A DNA stretch of 42,255 bases from DASZJY01 sp036260255 (lineage in GTDB: Bacteria > Actinomycetota > Acidimicrobiia > Acidimicrobiales > AC-14). The stretch spans positions 1 to 42,255 of the forward strand of contig DATAAF010000050.1 of NCBI GenBank assembly GCA_036260255.1, in the 5' to 3' direction. The notes under the pieces are model-generated. The model did no database searches. It was not told where the DNA came from and saw only the letters and a list, made by a program, of their open reading frames with translations. Every line of letters starts with the position of its first letter. The stretch's first letter is position 1. Shown here piece after piece: positions 29,368-36,966 of the stretch. The position numbers and the translations under genes are program-made.

Positions 29368-30431
29368 GCGGGTCGCCCACCGCCGGGCTCGACGTGGCGA
29401 TGGGGCTGACCCTCGGCGCCCTGGAGCTCGACGTCTCGCTACGGGTGGGCGCCAACGAGGTGGTGGCCCTGCTGGGGCCCAACGGCGCCGGCAAGACCAC
29501 CCTGCTGCGGGCCCTCGCCGGCTTGGAGCCGCTGGGCCGGGGGAGGGTGGTCCTCGACGGCGAGGTCCTCGAGGACGCCGGCCGGGTCCGCATGCCACCC
29601 GAGCGCCGCCCGATCGGGGTGGTGTTCCAGGAGTACCTGCTCTTCCCCCACCTCACCGCCCTGGACAACGTGGCCTTCGGGCTGCGCAGCCGGGGCGTCC
29701 CCCGCGCCGCGGCGCGTGAGCGGGCGGCCGAGTGGTTGGCCCGGCTGGGCCTGAGCGACCGCGGCACGGCCCGGCCGCATCAGCTGTCCGGGGGCCAGGC
29801 CCAGCGGGTCGCGCTGGCCCGGGCCCTCGCCGTCGAGCCACGGCTCCTGCTGCTCGACGAGCCCCTTGCCGCCCTGGACGCCAGCACCCGGGTCGAGATC
29901 CGTCGGGAGCTGGCCGCCACGCTGGCGTCGTTCGCCGGGGTGCGGCTCCTCGTGACCCACGAGCCCCTCGAGGCGATGGCGCTGGCCGACCGGCTGATCG
30001 TCCTCGAGGAAGGCCGCATCGTCCAGTCGGGGCCGCCGGCCGAGCTGGGCGCCCGACCCCGCTCGCGCTACGTGGCCGACCTCGTGGGGGTGAACCTCTT
30101 CCGGGGCCGGGGAGTGGGCAACCAGGTGGAGCTGCCCGGCGGCGAGTGCCTCGTGGTGGCCGAGGAGGCCGGAGGAGACGTCTTCGCCATGGTGCACCCG
30201 AGGGCCGTCTCGCTCCACCGTCAGGTGCCCGAGGGGACGCCCCGCAACGTGTGGCCCGGCGAGGTCGGGGGCCTCGACCTGGAGGGTGACCGGGTCCGGG
30301 TGCGGGTGCGGGGACGGATCCCGATCGTCTCGGAGGTGACCGCGGCGGCGGTCGGCGACCTCGACCTGGCGGTCGGTCGCCCGGTCTGGGTCTCGGTGAA
30401 GGCCGCCGAGGTGAACGTCTACCCGGCCTGA
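29349..30431 (+). CDS. modC: Molybdate ABC transporter ATPase ModC
   Basis: 360 residues. Walker A LLGPNGAGKTTLL at about 41-53, Q-loop VFQEYLLFPHLTALDNVAFGL, signature HQLSGGQAQRVALARAL, Walker B LLLLDEPLAALDASTR, H-loop LLVTHEPLEAM. The C-terminal 120 residues form a TOBE-like domain (VNLFRGRG, FAMVHPRAVSLH, VWVSVKAAEVNVYPA) of the kind that binds molybdate and can inhibit transport when Mo is ample. Completes the storage-plus-uptake operon. Confidence 0.93.
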   Translation: MAGATLSGSPTAGLDVAMGLTLGALELDVSLRVGANEVVALLGPNGAGKTTLLRALAGLEPLGRGRVVLDGEVLEDAGRVRMPPERRPIGVVFQEYLLFPHLTALDNVAFGLRSRGVPRAAARERAAEWLARLGLSDRGTARPHQLSGGQAQRVALARALAVEPRLLLLDEPLAALDASTRVEIRRELAATLASFAGVRLLVTHEPLEAMALADRLIVLEEGRIVQSGPPAELGARPRSRYVADLVGVNLFRGRGVGNQVELPGGECLVVAEEAGGDVFAMVHPRAVSLHRQVPEGTPRNVWPGEVGGLDLEGDRVRVRVRGRIPIVSEVTAAAVGDLDLAVGRPVWVSVKAAEVNVYPA

Positions 30432-30461
30432 CCCGACGGCACGGCTCGGCCGGGGGAGCTG

Positions 30462-30500
<39 letters not shown>

Positions 30501-30550
30501 CATCCAGCCGCTGAGGTAGGCGAACCGCGCAGCCGTCCCGAGCGGGTGAC

Positions 30551-30570
30551 TAGGATGGCCCTGAGGGCCA
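30551..30570 (+). promoter_or_regulatory. Candidate -10 box with overlapping palindromic operator
   Basis: TAGGAT (30551-30556) shares its last base with a 15-base palindrome TGGCCCT-G-AGGGCCA (30556-30570). A protein bound there would cover the start of transcription of the anchored Ig-like protein gene. Confidence 0.35.
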
Positions 30571-30705
30571 CGGCTGCGGCTGCGCTTGGGGGCCCGCACC
30601 CTTCGTGCTCGGCCGGTCCGGCACGGCTCGCGCCCCGCTCCTTTGCAGCGGCGAGTCTCCGCGAACGCAGGGGCCGTCCGTCCGGTCCGGCATCCACACG
30701 TCGCC

Positions 30706-30712
30706 AGGAGGT
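30706..30712 (+). promoter_or_regulatory. Strong ribosome binding site
   Basis: AGGAGGT three bases before the ATG at 30716; it decides that start over the longer open frame beginning at 30605. Confidence 0.7.
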
Positions 30713-30715
30713 CGC

Positions 30716-31267
30716 ATGAACACCACCAAGCCCAAATCGTTCTGGTCGAGCATCCCCGGGTTCTTCACCGGGGTGGCCGGGGTGCTGACCGGTGTGGTCG
30801 GGCTGATCACCGTCCTGATCCAGCTCGACGTCATCGGCGGCGACTCGGACACGTCGCCGACCACCACCACCGAGACGGGCGCCACGACCGAGACGACCCG
30901 CCGCGCCGGGACTCGGTCGGGGGCCGGCGCCGCCGGGCAGTCCGGTCAGGCCGCCCAGTTCTCGGTCACGCCCACTGCGGTGAGGCTCGACACCGTCCTC
31001 AACAAGCAAGCCAACGTGCTCGTCCGGAACACCGGCGCCGCCCCGCTGACCGTCGACGACGTCACCGTGAGCGGTCAGGGGGCGAGCGAGTTCGCGGTGA
31101 GCGAGCAGGACTGCACCGCCGAGGACCTCGCCGTGAACAACACGTGCTCGATAGAGGTGAGGTACGAGCCCTCGGCGCGAGGCGAGCACACGGCCACCTT
31201 GACGATCGAGGTGGCGGGGGCGGCGAGCCCCCAGCAGGTGTCGCTCAGCGGCTCGCGCCCGCTCTGA
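30716..31267 (+). CDS. Membrane protein with extracytoplasmic ASH/Ig-like domain
   Basis: 183 residues. Short cytoplasmic end MNTTKPKSFW, one membrane helix at about 14-37, a Thr-rich linker (TSPTTTTETGATTETT), then an Ig-like domain with the choice-of-anchor/ASH pattern: FSVTPTAVRLDTVLNKQANV, VRNTGAAPLTVDDVTVSG, FAVSEQDCTAEDLAVNNTCS (a likely disulfide) and VRYEPSARGEHTATLTIEV. Such domains serve in surface display or adhesion; role unknown. Its end overlaps the convergent gene by 23 bases. Confidence 0.75.
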   Translation: MNTTKPKSFWSSIPGFFTGVAGVLTGVVGLITVLIQLDVIGGDSDTSPTTTTETGATTETTRRAGTRSGAGAAGQSGQAAQFSVTPTAVRLDTVLNKQANVLVRNTGAAPLTVDDVTVSGQGASEFAVSEQDCTAEDLAVNNTCSIEVRYEPSARGEHTATLTIEVAGAASPQQVSLSGSRPL

Positions 31268-31664
31268 CGTCGGTGCCGGCGCCCGGCGGAGCCCCGCGCC
31301 GGAACCGGCCCCGGAGCCGGACCTTGGGAGAGCCACCCGGCACGTCCGTCGCCGTGCCCGGCACCTCTCGGTCCCCCGCCGACCCTGCCGGGTGGGCCGC
31401 CATCGCCTCCGAGGGGACTCCGAACCAGCACAGCGCACGGAGCCGGCCCGAGGGCTCGAGGACGGCCAACTCCCCCCAGCCGGGAGCGGACCGCCGCTCG
31501 AGCCGGAGCCGACGGAAGGCGCTGCGAGCCTCCTCCTCGCCGGCGTAGACGCCGCGGAGGCTCCGGAGGCCGCCGACCGCCTCCTGGTGGAGCCCGCCGA
31601 AGAGCAGGTACCACGGGGGCGGACCCTCGAGGTCGGCAGGTGCGTCGGGTGAGCGGTCCTTCAT
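31245..31664 (-). CDS. Small hypothetical protein
   Basis: 139 residues from ATG 31664. Motifs PPPWYLLFGGLHQEAVGGLRS, GVYAGEEEARSAFRRLRLER and GWGELAVLEPSGRLRALCWFG look like a small alpha/beta protein; the C-terminal third is Pro/Gly/Arg-rich and low in structure. I do not recognise it. Chosen because the conserved-looking part has clear amphipathic pattern while the competing frames are repetitive. Confidence 0.5.
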   Translation of the reverse strand: MKDRSPDAPADLEGPPPWYLLFGGLHQEAVGGLRSLRGVYAGEEEARSAFRRLRLERRSAPGWGELAVLEPSGRLRALCWFGVPSEAMAAHPAGSAGDREVPGTATDVPGGSPKVRLRGRFRRGAPPGAGTDVRAGASR

Positions 31665-31729
31665 GGCAGGTCCATTCCGCCATAAGGAGCGACTGGGGGG
31701 AATGGTGAAGACCGGCCTCTTGCAGATGC

Positions 31730-31769
31730 GTGCCAGCACCCCGAGAGGTGGTGCCAGCACCCCTCTCGG
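31730..31769 (+). promoter_or_regulatory. Twin palindromes upstream of the response regulator gene
   Basis: GTGCCAGCACC occurs at 31730-31740 and 31751-31761, 21 bp apart (two helix turns); each copy is a palindrome around CA. The second is embedded in a larger inverted repeat, CCGAGAGG (31741-31748) with CCTCTCGG (31762-31769). A candidate -10 box TAGTGT lies at 31796-31801. This looks like a two-site operator, possibly for the regulator itself. Confidence 0.55.
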
Positions 31770-31812
31770 TCCCCGGACGTATCACGTCGGTCCTCTAGTG
31801 TTCGTGTCGAGC

Positions 31813-32502
31813 ATGGAGGGGACGGCGGGGGCACCCGCGCTCAGGGTCGTCATCGCCGACGACGAGTACCTCGTGCGGGAGGGCGCCCGCAGCGTGCTCT
31901 CCACCATCCCCGGGATCTCGGTCGTCGGCTTGGCGGGCGACCCGGAGCAGCTGATGGACCGCATCGCCGAGACGTCTCCCGACGTGGTCGTGCTCGACAT
32001 CAAGATGCCGCCGACGCACCGGGCCGAGGGCATCGAGGCGGCGCTGCGGATCCGCCGGGAGCACCCCCGCATCGGCGTGGTGATCCTGTCGCAGTACGCC
32101 GACCCCGAGTACGCCCTGGAGCTCCTGCGCGACGGGTCGAAGGGCCTTGCCTACCTGCTCAAGGAGCGGCTGGGCCGCCCCACCCAGCTGGCCGAGGCGA
32201 TCCACGAGGTGTCCCAGGGTGGGTCCATCCTCGACCCCAAGGTCGTCGACGCCCTGGTCGAGGCCCAGCGGCGCCGGTCGCGCTCCCGGCTGCACGGGCT
32301 CACCGAGCGGGAGTACGAGGTGCTGACCCTGATGGCCTCGGGGAAGACCAACGCCGCCATCGCCGACGCCCTGTTCCTGAGCGAGCGGGCGGTGGAGAAG
32401 CACATCAACTCGATCTTCCGCCGGCTGGGCCTCAGCGAGGAGCTCGACATCAACCACCGGGTGGCGGCGGTGCTGTTCTTCCTCCAGCGCGACGTGGGCT
32501 GA
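31813..32502 (+). CDS. NarL/LuxR-family response regulator
   Basis: 229 residues from ATG 31813 (GTG at 31804 and 31798 also possible). Receiver domain at about 10-130: acidic pocket ADDE, phosphorylation site D62 in VVVLDIKMPP, and lysine in YLLKERLG. C-terminal LuxR helix-turn-helix: LTEREYEVLTLMASGKTNAA and ERAVEKHINSIFRRLGL. Partner of the HisKA_3 kinase whose gene converges and overlaps by 53 bases. Targets unknown. Confidence 0.94.
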   Translation: MEGTAGAPALRVVIADDEYLVREGARSVLSTIPGISVVGLAGDPEQLMDRIAETSPDVVVLDIKMPPTHRAEGIEAALRIRREHPRIGVVILSQYADPEYALELLRDGSKGLAYLLKERLGRPTQLAEAIHEVSQGGSILDPKVVDALVEAQRRRSRSRLHGLTEREYEVLTLMASGKTNAAIADALFLSERAVEKHINSIFRRLGLSEELDINHRVAAVLFFLQRDVG

Positions 32503-34279
32503 CGGCGACGGCCGCCGGCCCGCCGCCGTCGCGCCCGCCCGCCCCGCCGCCAGTGGCCACCTCCGGCGCCTCGACGGCGACCGGGATACGAGCGACCACG
32601 CTCGTACCCTTTCCCGGCTCGGAGGCGATCTCCAGCTCCCCACCGAGGGAGCGGGCCCGGTCCTCCATGTGGAGGAGCCCACCCCGCCGGCGGACGTCCC
32701 CGAGCAGGAACCCCCGACCGTCGTCGACCACCTCGACGACCAGTCGATCGGCCTGCACGGTGGCGGAGACGGCGATGCCCGCCGCGCCCGAGTGCTTGAG
32801 GGCGTTGGTGATGGCCTCGCCCAAGAGGAAGTAGGCCCCGCTCTCCACCTCGGGCGGCAGGCGGGGGAAGGGCTCGGGCGAGCAGGTGAAGCGGGCGCTG
32901 ACCGGGAGGCGGCTGACGTAGCTGCGCAGGGCGGCGGTGAGGCCCCGGTCGAGGAGGATCGACGGGTAGAGGTCGTGGGTGACCTCCCTCATCTGCTCGA
33001 TGGTGCGGTCGAGCTCCCGGCCCAGCTCCTCGTAGTTGGTGGCCTCCGCCTGGGACCCCGCTCCCTCCTGGAGGAGGCCCAGGCGCATTCGCAGCACGAC
33101 GAGCTGCTGCTGGATCCCGTCGTGGAGGTCGCGGGCCAGGCGGTGGCGCTCGTCGTCCTGAGCGGCCACGATCCGGTGCGAGGTCTCCTGGAGGGCGGCG
33201 GCCTGGTCCTCGACCAGCTCCAGCTTGTTGCGGAGCTCGAGCCGCATCTGCTCGAGCGCCGTGCCCAGGCGCCCGACCTCGTCGGTGCCCCGGACGCCGA
33301 AGGACGCGTCCATGTCGCCGCCGGCGATGTGCGACGCGGTGGTGGCCAGCCGCTCCAGCGGCCGGATGACCGCCCGGAACAGCAACCAGCCCACAGCGAT
33401 GACGAGAAGGGTCAGCACGACGCTGGCGGCCAGGCGGGTCTCGGCCAGCGACCGGTTCAACCGGCCGACGGGGTCGGCCAGGAGCACGCCCACGATGGCC
33501 CGGGTCGGCTCGTTGGCCCGCCCCACCGGGGCGTACGCCACCAGGCGCTTCATCCCTCCGAAGCGCACCACCGTGGGGGTGGACGGGAGCCGCTGGCGGC
33601 CGGCGGCGGGCGGTTGCTGCGGCGCGCCCGAGAGCGTCGTGCCCGCCACCCGGTCGGACGCCACGAGGATCACGTCGTCGGTGTTGCCGATCTGGCGCCG
33701 GAGGCGGTAGGCGAAGGCGTCGGAGAACTCGAACCCGCCCACGAGGAGGTACTCGCCCACCGTGATCGGCACGGCCTGGACGTACTGCCCCCTCGTCGTG
33801 CGGATGAGGCGGCTCGACGGGTCGCCGCCGACCGGCGCGGCGGGGACCTCCGACGGCGAGGCGATGGCGTACCCCACGCCCGCCGGAGGGGTGAGCTCGC
33901 GACCTTCGCCGTCGACGAGCCGCAGGAGGTCGAGCTCCAGGTTGCCGGCGGCCCGCCCGAGCTCGGCGATGAGGTCGGGGCGGCGGCGGGGATCGGTGAG
34001 GTCCAGGGAGGTGAGCAGCTGGCCCAGGTTGCGCAGGGTGACGGCCAGCTCCCGCTCCCGTTCCTGGTACGCCTCGGTGAGCAGCGTCAGATGGCTCCGG
34101 GCCTGGGCGTCGGCCTGGTCCTCGAGCACCGCACGGGTGAGGCGGGCGGCGATCAGCCCGGTGATGACGGTCGAGACCATCACCGCCACCACGAGGGCGC
34201 CGACAACCTTGAGCAGGACGGAGGAACGGAGCTTGGTGAGCAACGCCCGGCGGGGTGCGTCCCTAGTCTCGCCGCCCAT
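32450..34279 (-). CDS. NarL-type sensor histidine kinase
   Basis: 609 residues. Helix 1 at about 21-46, an extracytoplasmic sensor of about 235 residues (dCache-like in length, type not assigned), helix 2 at about 284-305, HAMP domain (RPLERLATTASHIAGGDMDA), coiled coil, HisKA_3 dimerisation domain with phospho-acceptor H386 in RHRLARDLHDGIQQQL, and HATPase with GEAITNALKHSGA (N box) and VVDDGRGF (G1). The Gly/Ala/Pro-rich last 40 residues are unstructured and encoded where the gene overlaps the regulator. Its gene follows the solute-binding protein gene by 16 bases, so that protein may present the ligand to this sensor. Confidence 0.93.
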   Translation of the reverse strand: MGGETRDAPRRALLTKLRSSVLLKVVGALVVAVMVSTVITGLIAARLTRAVLEDQADAQARSHLTLLTEAYQERERELAVTLRNLGQLLTSLDLTDPRRRPDLIAELGRAAGNLELDLLRLVDGEGRELTPPAGVGYAIASPSEVPAAPVGGDPSSRLIRTTRGQYVQAVPITVGEYLLVGGFEFSDAFAYRLRRQIGNTDDVILVASDRVAGTTLSGAPQQPPAAGRQRLPSTPTVVRFGGMKRLVAYAPVGRANEPTRAIVGVLLADPVGRLNRSLAETRLAASVVLTLLVIAVGWLLFRAVIRPLERLATTASHIAGGDMDASFGVRGTDEVGRLGTALEQMRLELRNKLELVEDQAAALQETSHRIVAAQDDERHRLARDLHDGIQQQLVVLRMRLGLLQEGAGSQAEATNYEELGRELDRTIEQMREVTHDLYPSILLDRGLTAALRSYVSRLPVSARFTCSPEPFPRLPPEVESGAYFLLGEAITNALKHSGAAGIAVSATVQADRLVVEVVDDGRGFLLGDVRRRGGLLHMEDRARSLGGELEIASEPGKGTSVVARIPVAVEAPEVATGGGAGGRDGGGPAAVAVSPRRAGGRTAPPPPGG

Positions 34280-34295
34280 TCCGCTGCTACCGCGG

Positions 34296-35567
34296 CTACC
34301 GGGGCACCGACGCCTCGGCGACCCGCTGGGCCTCGCCCAGGGCCTCGGCCGCGTCCCGCCCTACGCGTATGGCCTGGTCGATCGCCCGGGCGAACGCCTT
34401 GGCCGCGTCGGGGAAGGCGTTGAGCGTCTCCGGACGTGCGGTCCTCAGCTGCTCGAGGAACACCTTGAGCTCGGCGTCCTGGAAGAAGGGGTCGGCGAAG
34501 AGCCGCTCGCGCACGGGCAGCCGTCCCTCCTCCCTGGCGAACCGGATGGCGTAGCGGTCGGAGACGAGGTGGACCATGAAGCGGAAGGCGAGCTCCCGGT
34601 TCGGCGATCCCTTGGGCACGAACAGACTGCTCCCACCCATGGCCGACCCGTTGGTGGTCCCGGTGACCCCCCGCGGCATCGGGGCCGCCTTGTAGATCGC
34701 GCCTTGGGGGCCGGTGCGCAGCTTGGTCAGGTCCCAGGAGCCGCTGGCGTGAACGGCGGTCGTCCCCGACTGGAACAGGGCGAAGGCGTCGCTCGAGTGC
34801 GAGTCGGCGGCGCGCGGCGGGAAGGCCACTCCCTGGCGCACGAGGTCGCTCAGGAACCCGATGGCCTGCACGACGGGGGCCGAGTCGATCCCGAAGGTGG
34901 GCCGGCCGTCGGCTCCCACCGTGACGAGCTCCCCGCCGTTGGCGACGACCCAGCCCATCGTCCACCACGTGCTTGTCGGCAGGGCGATGCCGCGCCGCGA
35001 CCCGTCGGACGAGGTCAGGGCCCGGGCGAGGGCGCCGAAGTCGGCGAAGCTCATCGGACGGTCGGGCCGCTCGACGCCCGCCACCCGCAGCGCCTCGGTG
35101 TTGAGGATCAGGACCAGGGCGTTCGTGTCGAGCGGCACGCCGTAGCGCTTCCCCGCCCACGTGACGTCCTCGAGGGCACCGGGGAAGAACTCGGCGGGCT
35201 CGAGACGCTCCGCCCAGAGGTCGTCGAGGGGCTCGGCCAGGCCCTCGCTGGCGGCGGAGAAGGCGTGGTACTGCACGACGTCGGGGCCCGACCCCGTGCT
35301 CAGCCCCGCCCGCACGGTGTCGGGCATCTCCCGGATCGGGGCCTTGTCCACGGCGATGCGGACGTTGGTGTTCTCCCGCTCGAAGTCGCGGACGGTGTCG
35401 AGGAACGTCGGCGTCACCCAGTCGTCCGTCATCAGGACACGGAGGGTCGTGGGTTGCTCGTCCCCGGCGCCGCCGCCGCACGCCGACGCGACGAGGGCCA
35501 GGACGGCGAGGAGGGTCGCCAGCACCGGCCTGCCGAAGACGCCGGCCCTGCGGGAAGTCCAGGTCAT
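34296..35567 (-). CDS. Extracellular sugar-type solute-binding lipoprotein
   Basis: 423 residues. Lipoprotein signal with VASAC lipobox (C30). Family 1 solute-binding fold: LRVLMTDDWVTPTFLDTVRD, GSGPDVVQYHAF, GKRYGVPLDTNALVLILN, FQSGTTAVHASGSW and GGSSLFVPKGSPN, which fits binding of oligosaccharides or polyols. No permease or ATPase gene stands near it; instead a histidine kinase gene follows 16 bases later on the same strand. It may serve sensing rather than, or besides, uptake. Confidence 0.9.
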   Translation of the reverse strand: MTWTSRRAGVFGRPVLATLLAVLALVASACGGGAGDEQPTTLRVLMTDDWVTPTFLDTVRDFERENTNVRIAVDKAPIREMPDTVRAGLSTGSGPDVVQYHAFSAASEGLAEPLDDLWAERLEPAEFFPGALEDVTWAGKRYGVPLDTNALVLILNTEALRVAGVERPDRPMSFADFGALARALTSSDGSRRGIALPTSTWWTMGWVVANGGELVTVGADGRPTFGIDSAPVVQAIGFLSDLVRQGVAFPPRAADSHSSDAFALFQSGTTAVHASGSWDLTKLRTGPQGAIYKAAPMPRGVTGTTNGSAMGGSSLFVPKGSPNRELAFRFMVHLVSDRYAIRFAREEGRLPVRERLFADPFFQDAELKVFLEQLRTARPETLNAFPDAAKAFARAIDQAIRVGRDAAEALGEAQRVAEASVPR

Positions 35568-35642
35568 CGGCCGCCGTCCCCCTTGCTCGGTCAGCGGTCA
35601 GTCAAGCACCGGTGGCCCCCGCCCGCAACGAGTCCACTCGGG

Positions 35643-36059
35643 TCAGCCCGTGATCTCCTTGATGCGGCGGGCCAGCTCGCCGGCGCCCGGGGTGATGGGC
35701 GTGTTCTGGTCCTGCATGGCGACGATGAGCTTGGTCAGGTCGCCCTGGACCCGGATCTTGCCGGCCATGAACGCCTGCATGGCCGCCTCACGGGTGCCGT
35801 CCACGAAGATGGCCTTGGCCGTCTCGTAGTCCAGGGTCATGCTGACGTCGGGCTCGTCCAGGTGGCCCAACCCCATCTCCAGCTCGCCCGAGGTGGTGTC
35901 GATGTGGGCCTCGATCTCGCCCGTGTCGAAGGGCACCTCGGTGATCACCTGGTTGATGCGCACCGGGTTGGTGACCGGCTGCGTCTGGTCCTGGAACTCG
36001 GCCCGGATGCGGCGGGCTTCGGCGATCCACTCGCCGGAGAGGAAGGGATAGGTGGGCAC
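35643..36059 (-). CDS. SCP2 sterol-transfer-like domain protein
   Basis: 138 residues from GTG 36059. Core IAEARRIRAEFQDQTQPV, then IDTTSGELEMGLGHLDEPDV, MTLDYETAKAIFVDGTREAAMQAFMAGKIRVQGDLTKLIVAM, the pattern typical of SCP2-like lipid-binding domains. Ligand unknown; possibly a lipid or acyl-CoA. The start is set by the -10 box 7 bases before it; the longer frame overlaps the divergent gene. Confidence 0.8.
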   Translation of the reverse strand: MPTYPFLSGEWIAEARRIRAEFQDQTQPVTNPVRINQVITEVPFDTGEIEAHIDTTSGELEMGLGHLDEPDVSMTLDYETAKAIFVDGTREAAMQAFMAGKIRVQGDLTKLIVAMQDQNTPITPGAGELARRIKEITG

Positions 36060-36066
36060 CCGCCGG

Positions 36067-36072
36067 AGGGTA
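36067..36072 (-). promoter_or_regulatory. -10 box for a leaderless SCP2-like transcript
   Basis: TACCCT on the minus strand, 7 bases before the GTG at 36059. Confidence 0.5.
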
Positions 36073-36111
36073 CCGGCTCCCCGCCGTGTGGGGTTCCCGG
36101 CCCCCAGGTCG

Positions 36112-36117
36112 TAGACT
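36112..36117 (+). promoter_or_regulatory. -10 box for a leaderless small-protein transcript
   Basis: TAGACT, exactly 6 bases before the ATG at 36124; supports this start over the internal ATG at 36184. Confidence 0.5.
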
Positions 36118-36123
36118 GGATCC

Positions 36124-36402
36124 ATGGAATCGAGTGGATCGCAGGCCACAAGAGCCCCGTCGGGTGAGGTGAAGCTCGGCGAGATGTGCGACGTGTGCGC
36201 GCAGGTCGTCCCTCCGGAGGAGGCCGTCAGAGAGGAGCTCAGCGTCGCCGGGGCAATGTGCCCGTCGCCGATGGTCTTCCACAAGGAGTGCTACGAGCAG
36301 GCGGCCGAGCTGTGGCAGCCCGACCCCGACTCCTACTGCACGGTCGACCCGCTGTTCCCCGAGACCGGGCAGTGGACCAACCCGGAGGCCCAACAGGGCT
36401 GA
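36124..36402 (+). CDS. Small Cys/His protein, possible zinc-binding
   Basis: 92 residues. Cysteine pair in EMCDVCAQVV and, about 25 residues later, C and C with a histidine in MCPSPMVFHKECYEQ, a spacing that could form a zinc ribbon or treble clef; acidic C terminus. I do not recognise a family. Could be a small adaptor or regulator. Confidence 0.6.
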   Translation: MESSGSQATRAPSGEVKLGEMCDVCAQVVPPEEAVREELSVAGAMCPSPMVFHKECYEQAAELWQPDPDSYCTVDPLFPETGQWTNPEAQQG

Positions 36403-36453
36403 CGTCGCGTCTCGCCCCCGGCTCCGCCGCCGAGCGCGTGCCCTGATTCCGAG

Positions 36454-36966
36454 ATGGCCGAGCCGGGAGCCCTCCCTCGCGCCGACGCCGTCGTCGGTTG
36501 GCGCTACTGGCAGGTGGCGCCCTCCGGCCGGCTCCGGTCGGTGACCCAGCGGCGCATCGAGTGGCCGCCCGGGCGGGTCATGCGGGCCACGTGCGTGGTC
36601 GCCGGTCACCGGGCGCCCGACGAGCGCTGTGACTGCGGCGTGCACGGGTCCCCCGACCTCGAGACTCTCCGCCAGCACGGCCTGTGCCTGGCCGAGGAGC
36701 CCTTGGTCGTGGGCCGGGTCGCCCTGTGGGGCAAGGTGGTCCGGGACCACGAGGGCTGGCGCGGCCAGTACGGCGAGCCCGTGCACCTCTCGGTAGTGCG
36801 CGAGCTGGTCCTCGACGGAGAGCTCGACGGGGTGACGGCGGGGCTGGCCGCCTACGGCGTACCGGTGGACACCATGGCGCTGGCGGACGCGGTCGCCGGG
36901 GTCACCGCCGCCGCCCTGGCGTACCAGGCGATGGCCGCCCAGGCCAGCCGGACCCGGGCCGAGTGA
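36454..36966 (+). CDS. Hypothetical protein with CDCG-type Cys motif
   Basis: 170 residues. Opens with VVGWRYWQVAPSGRLRSVTQ; carries ATCVVAGHRAPDERCDCGVHG near 46-66, where Cys and His could bind a metal; then VVGRVALWGKVVRDHEGWRGQYG and a helical end. Small proteins with a W-R-W plus CxCG(I/V) layout are common in actinobacteria and their phages, role unknown. Overlaps the hydrolase gene (GTGA). Confidence 0.7.
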   Translation: MAEPGALPRADAVVGWRYWQVAPSGRLRSVTQRRIEWPPGRVMRATCVVAGHRAPDERCDCGVHGSPDLETLRQHGLCLAEEPLVVGRVALWGKVVRDHEGWRGQYGEPVHLSVVRELVLDGELDGVTAGLAAYGVPVDTMALADAVAGVTAAALAYQAMAAQASRTRAE

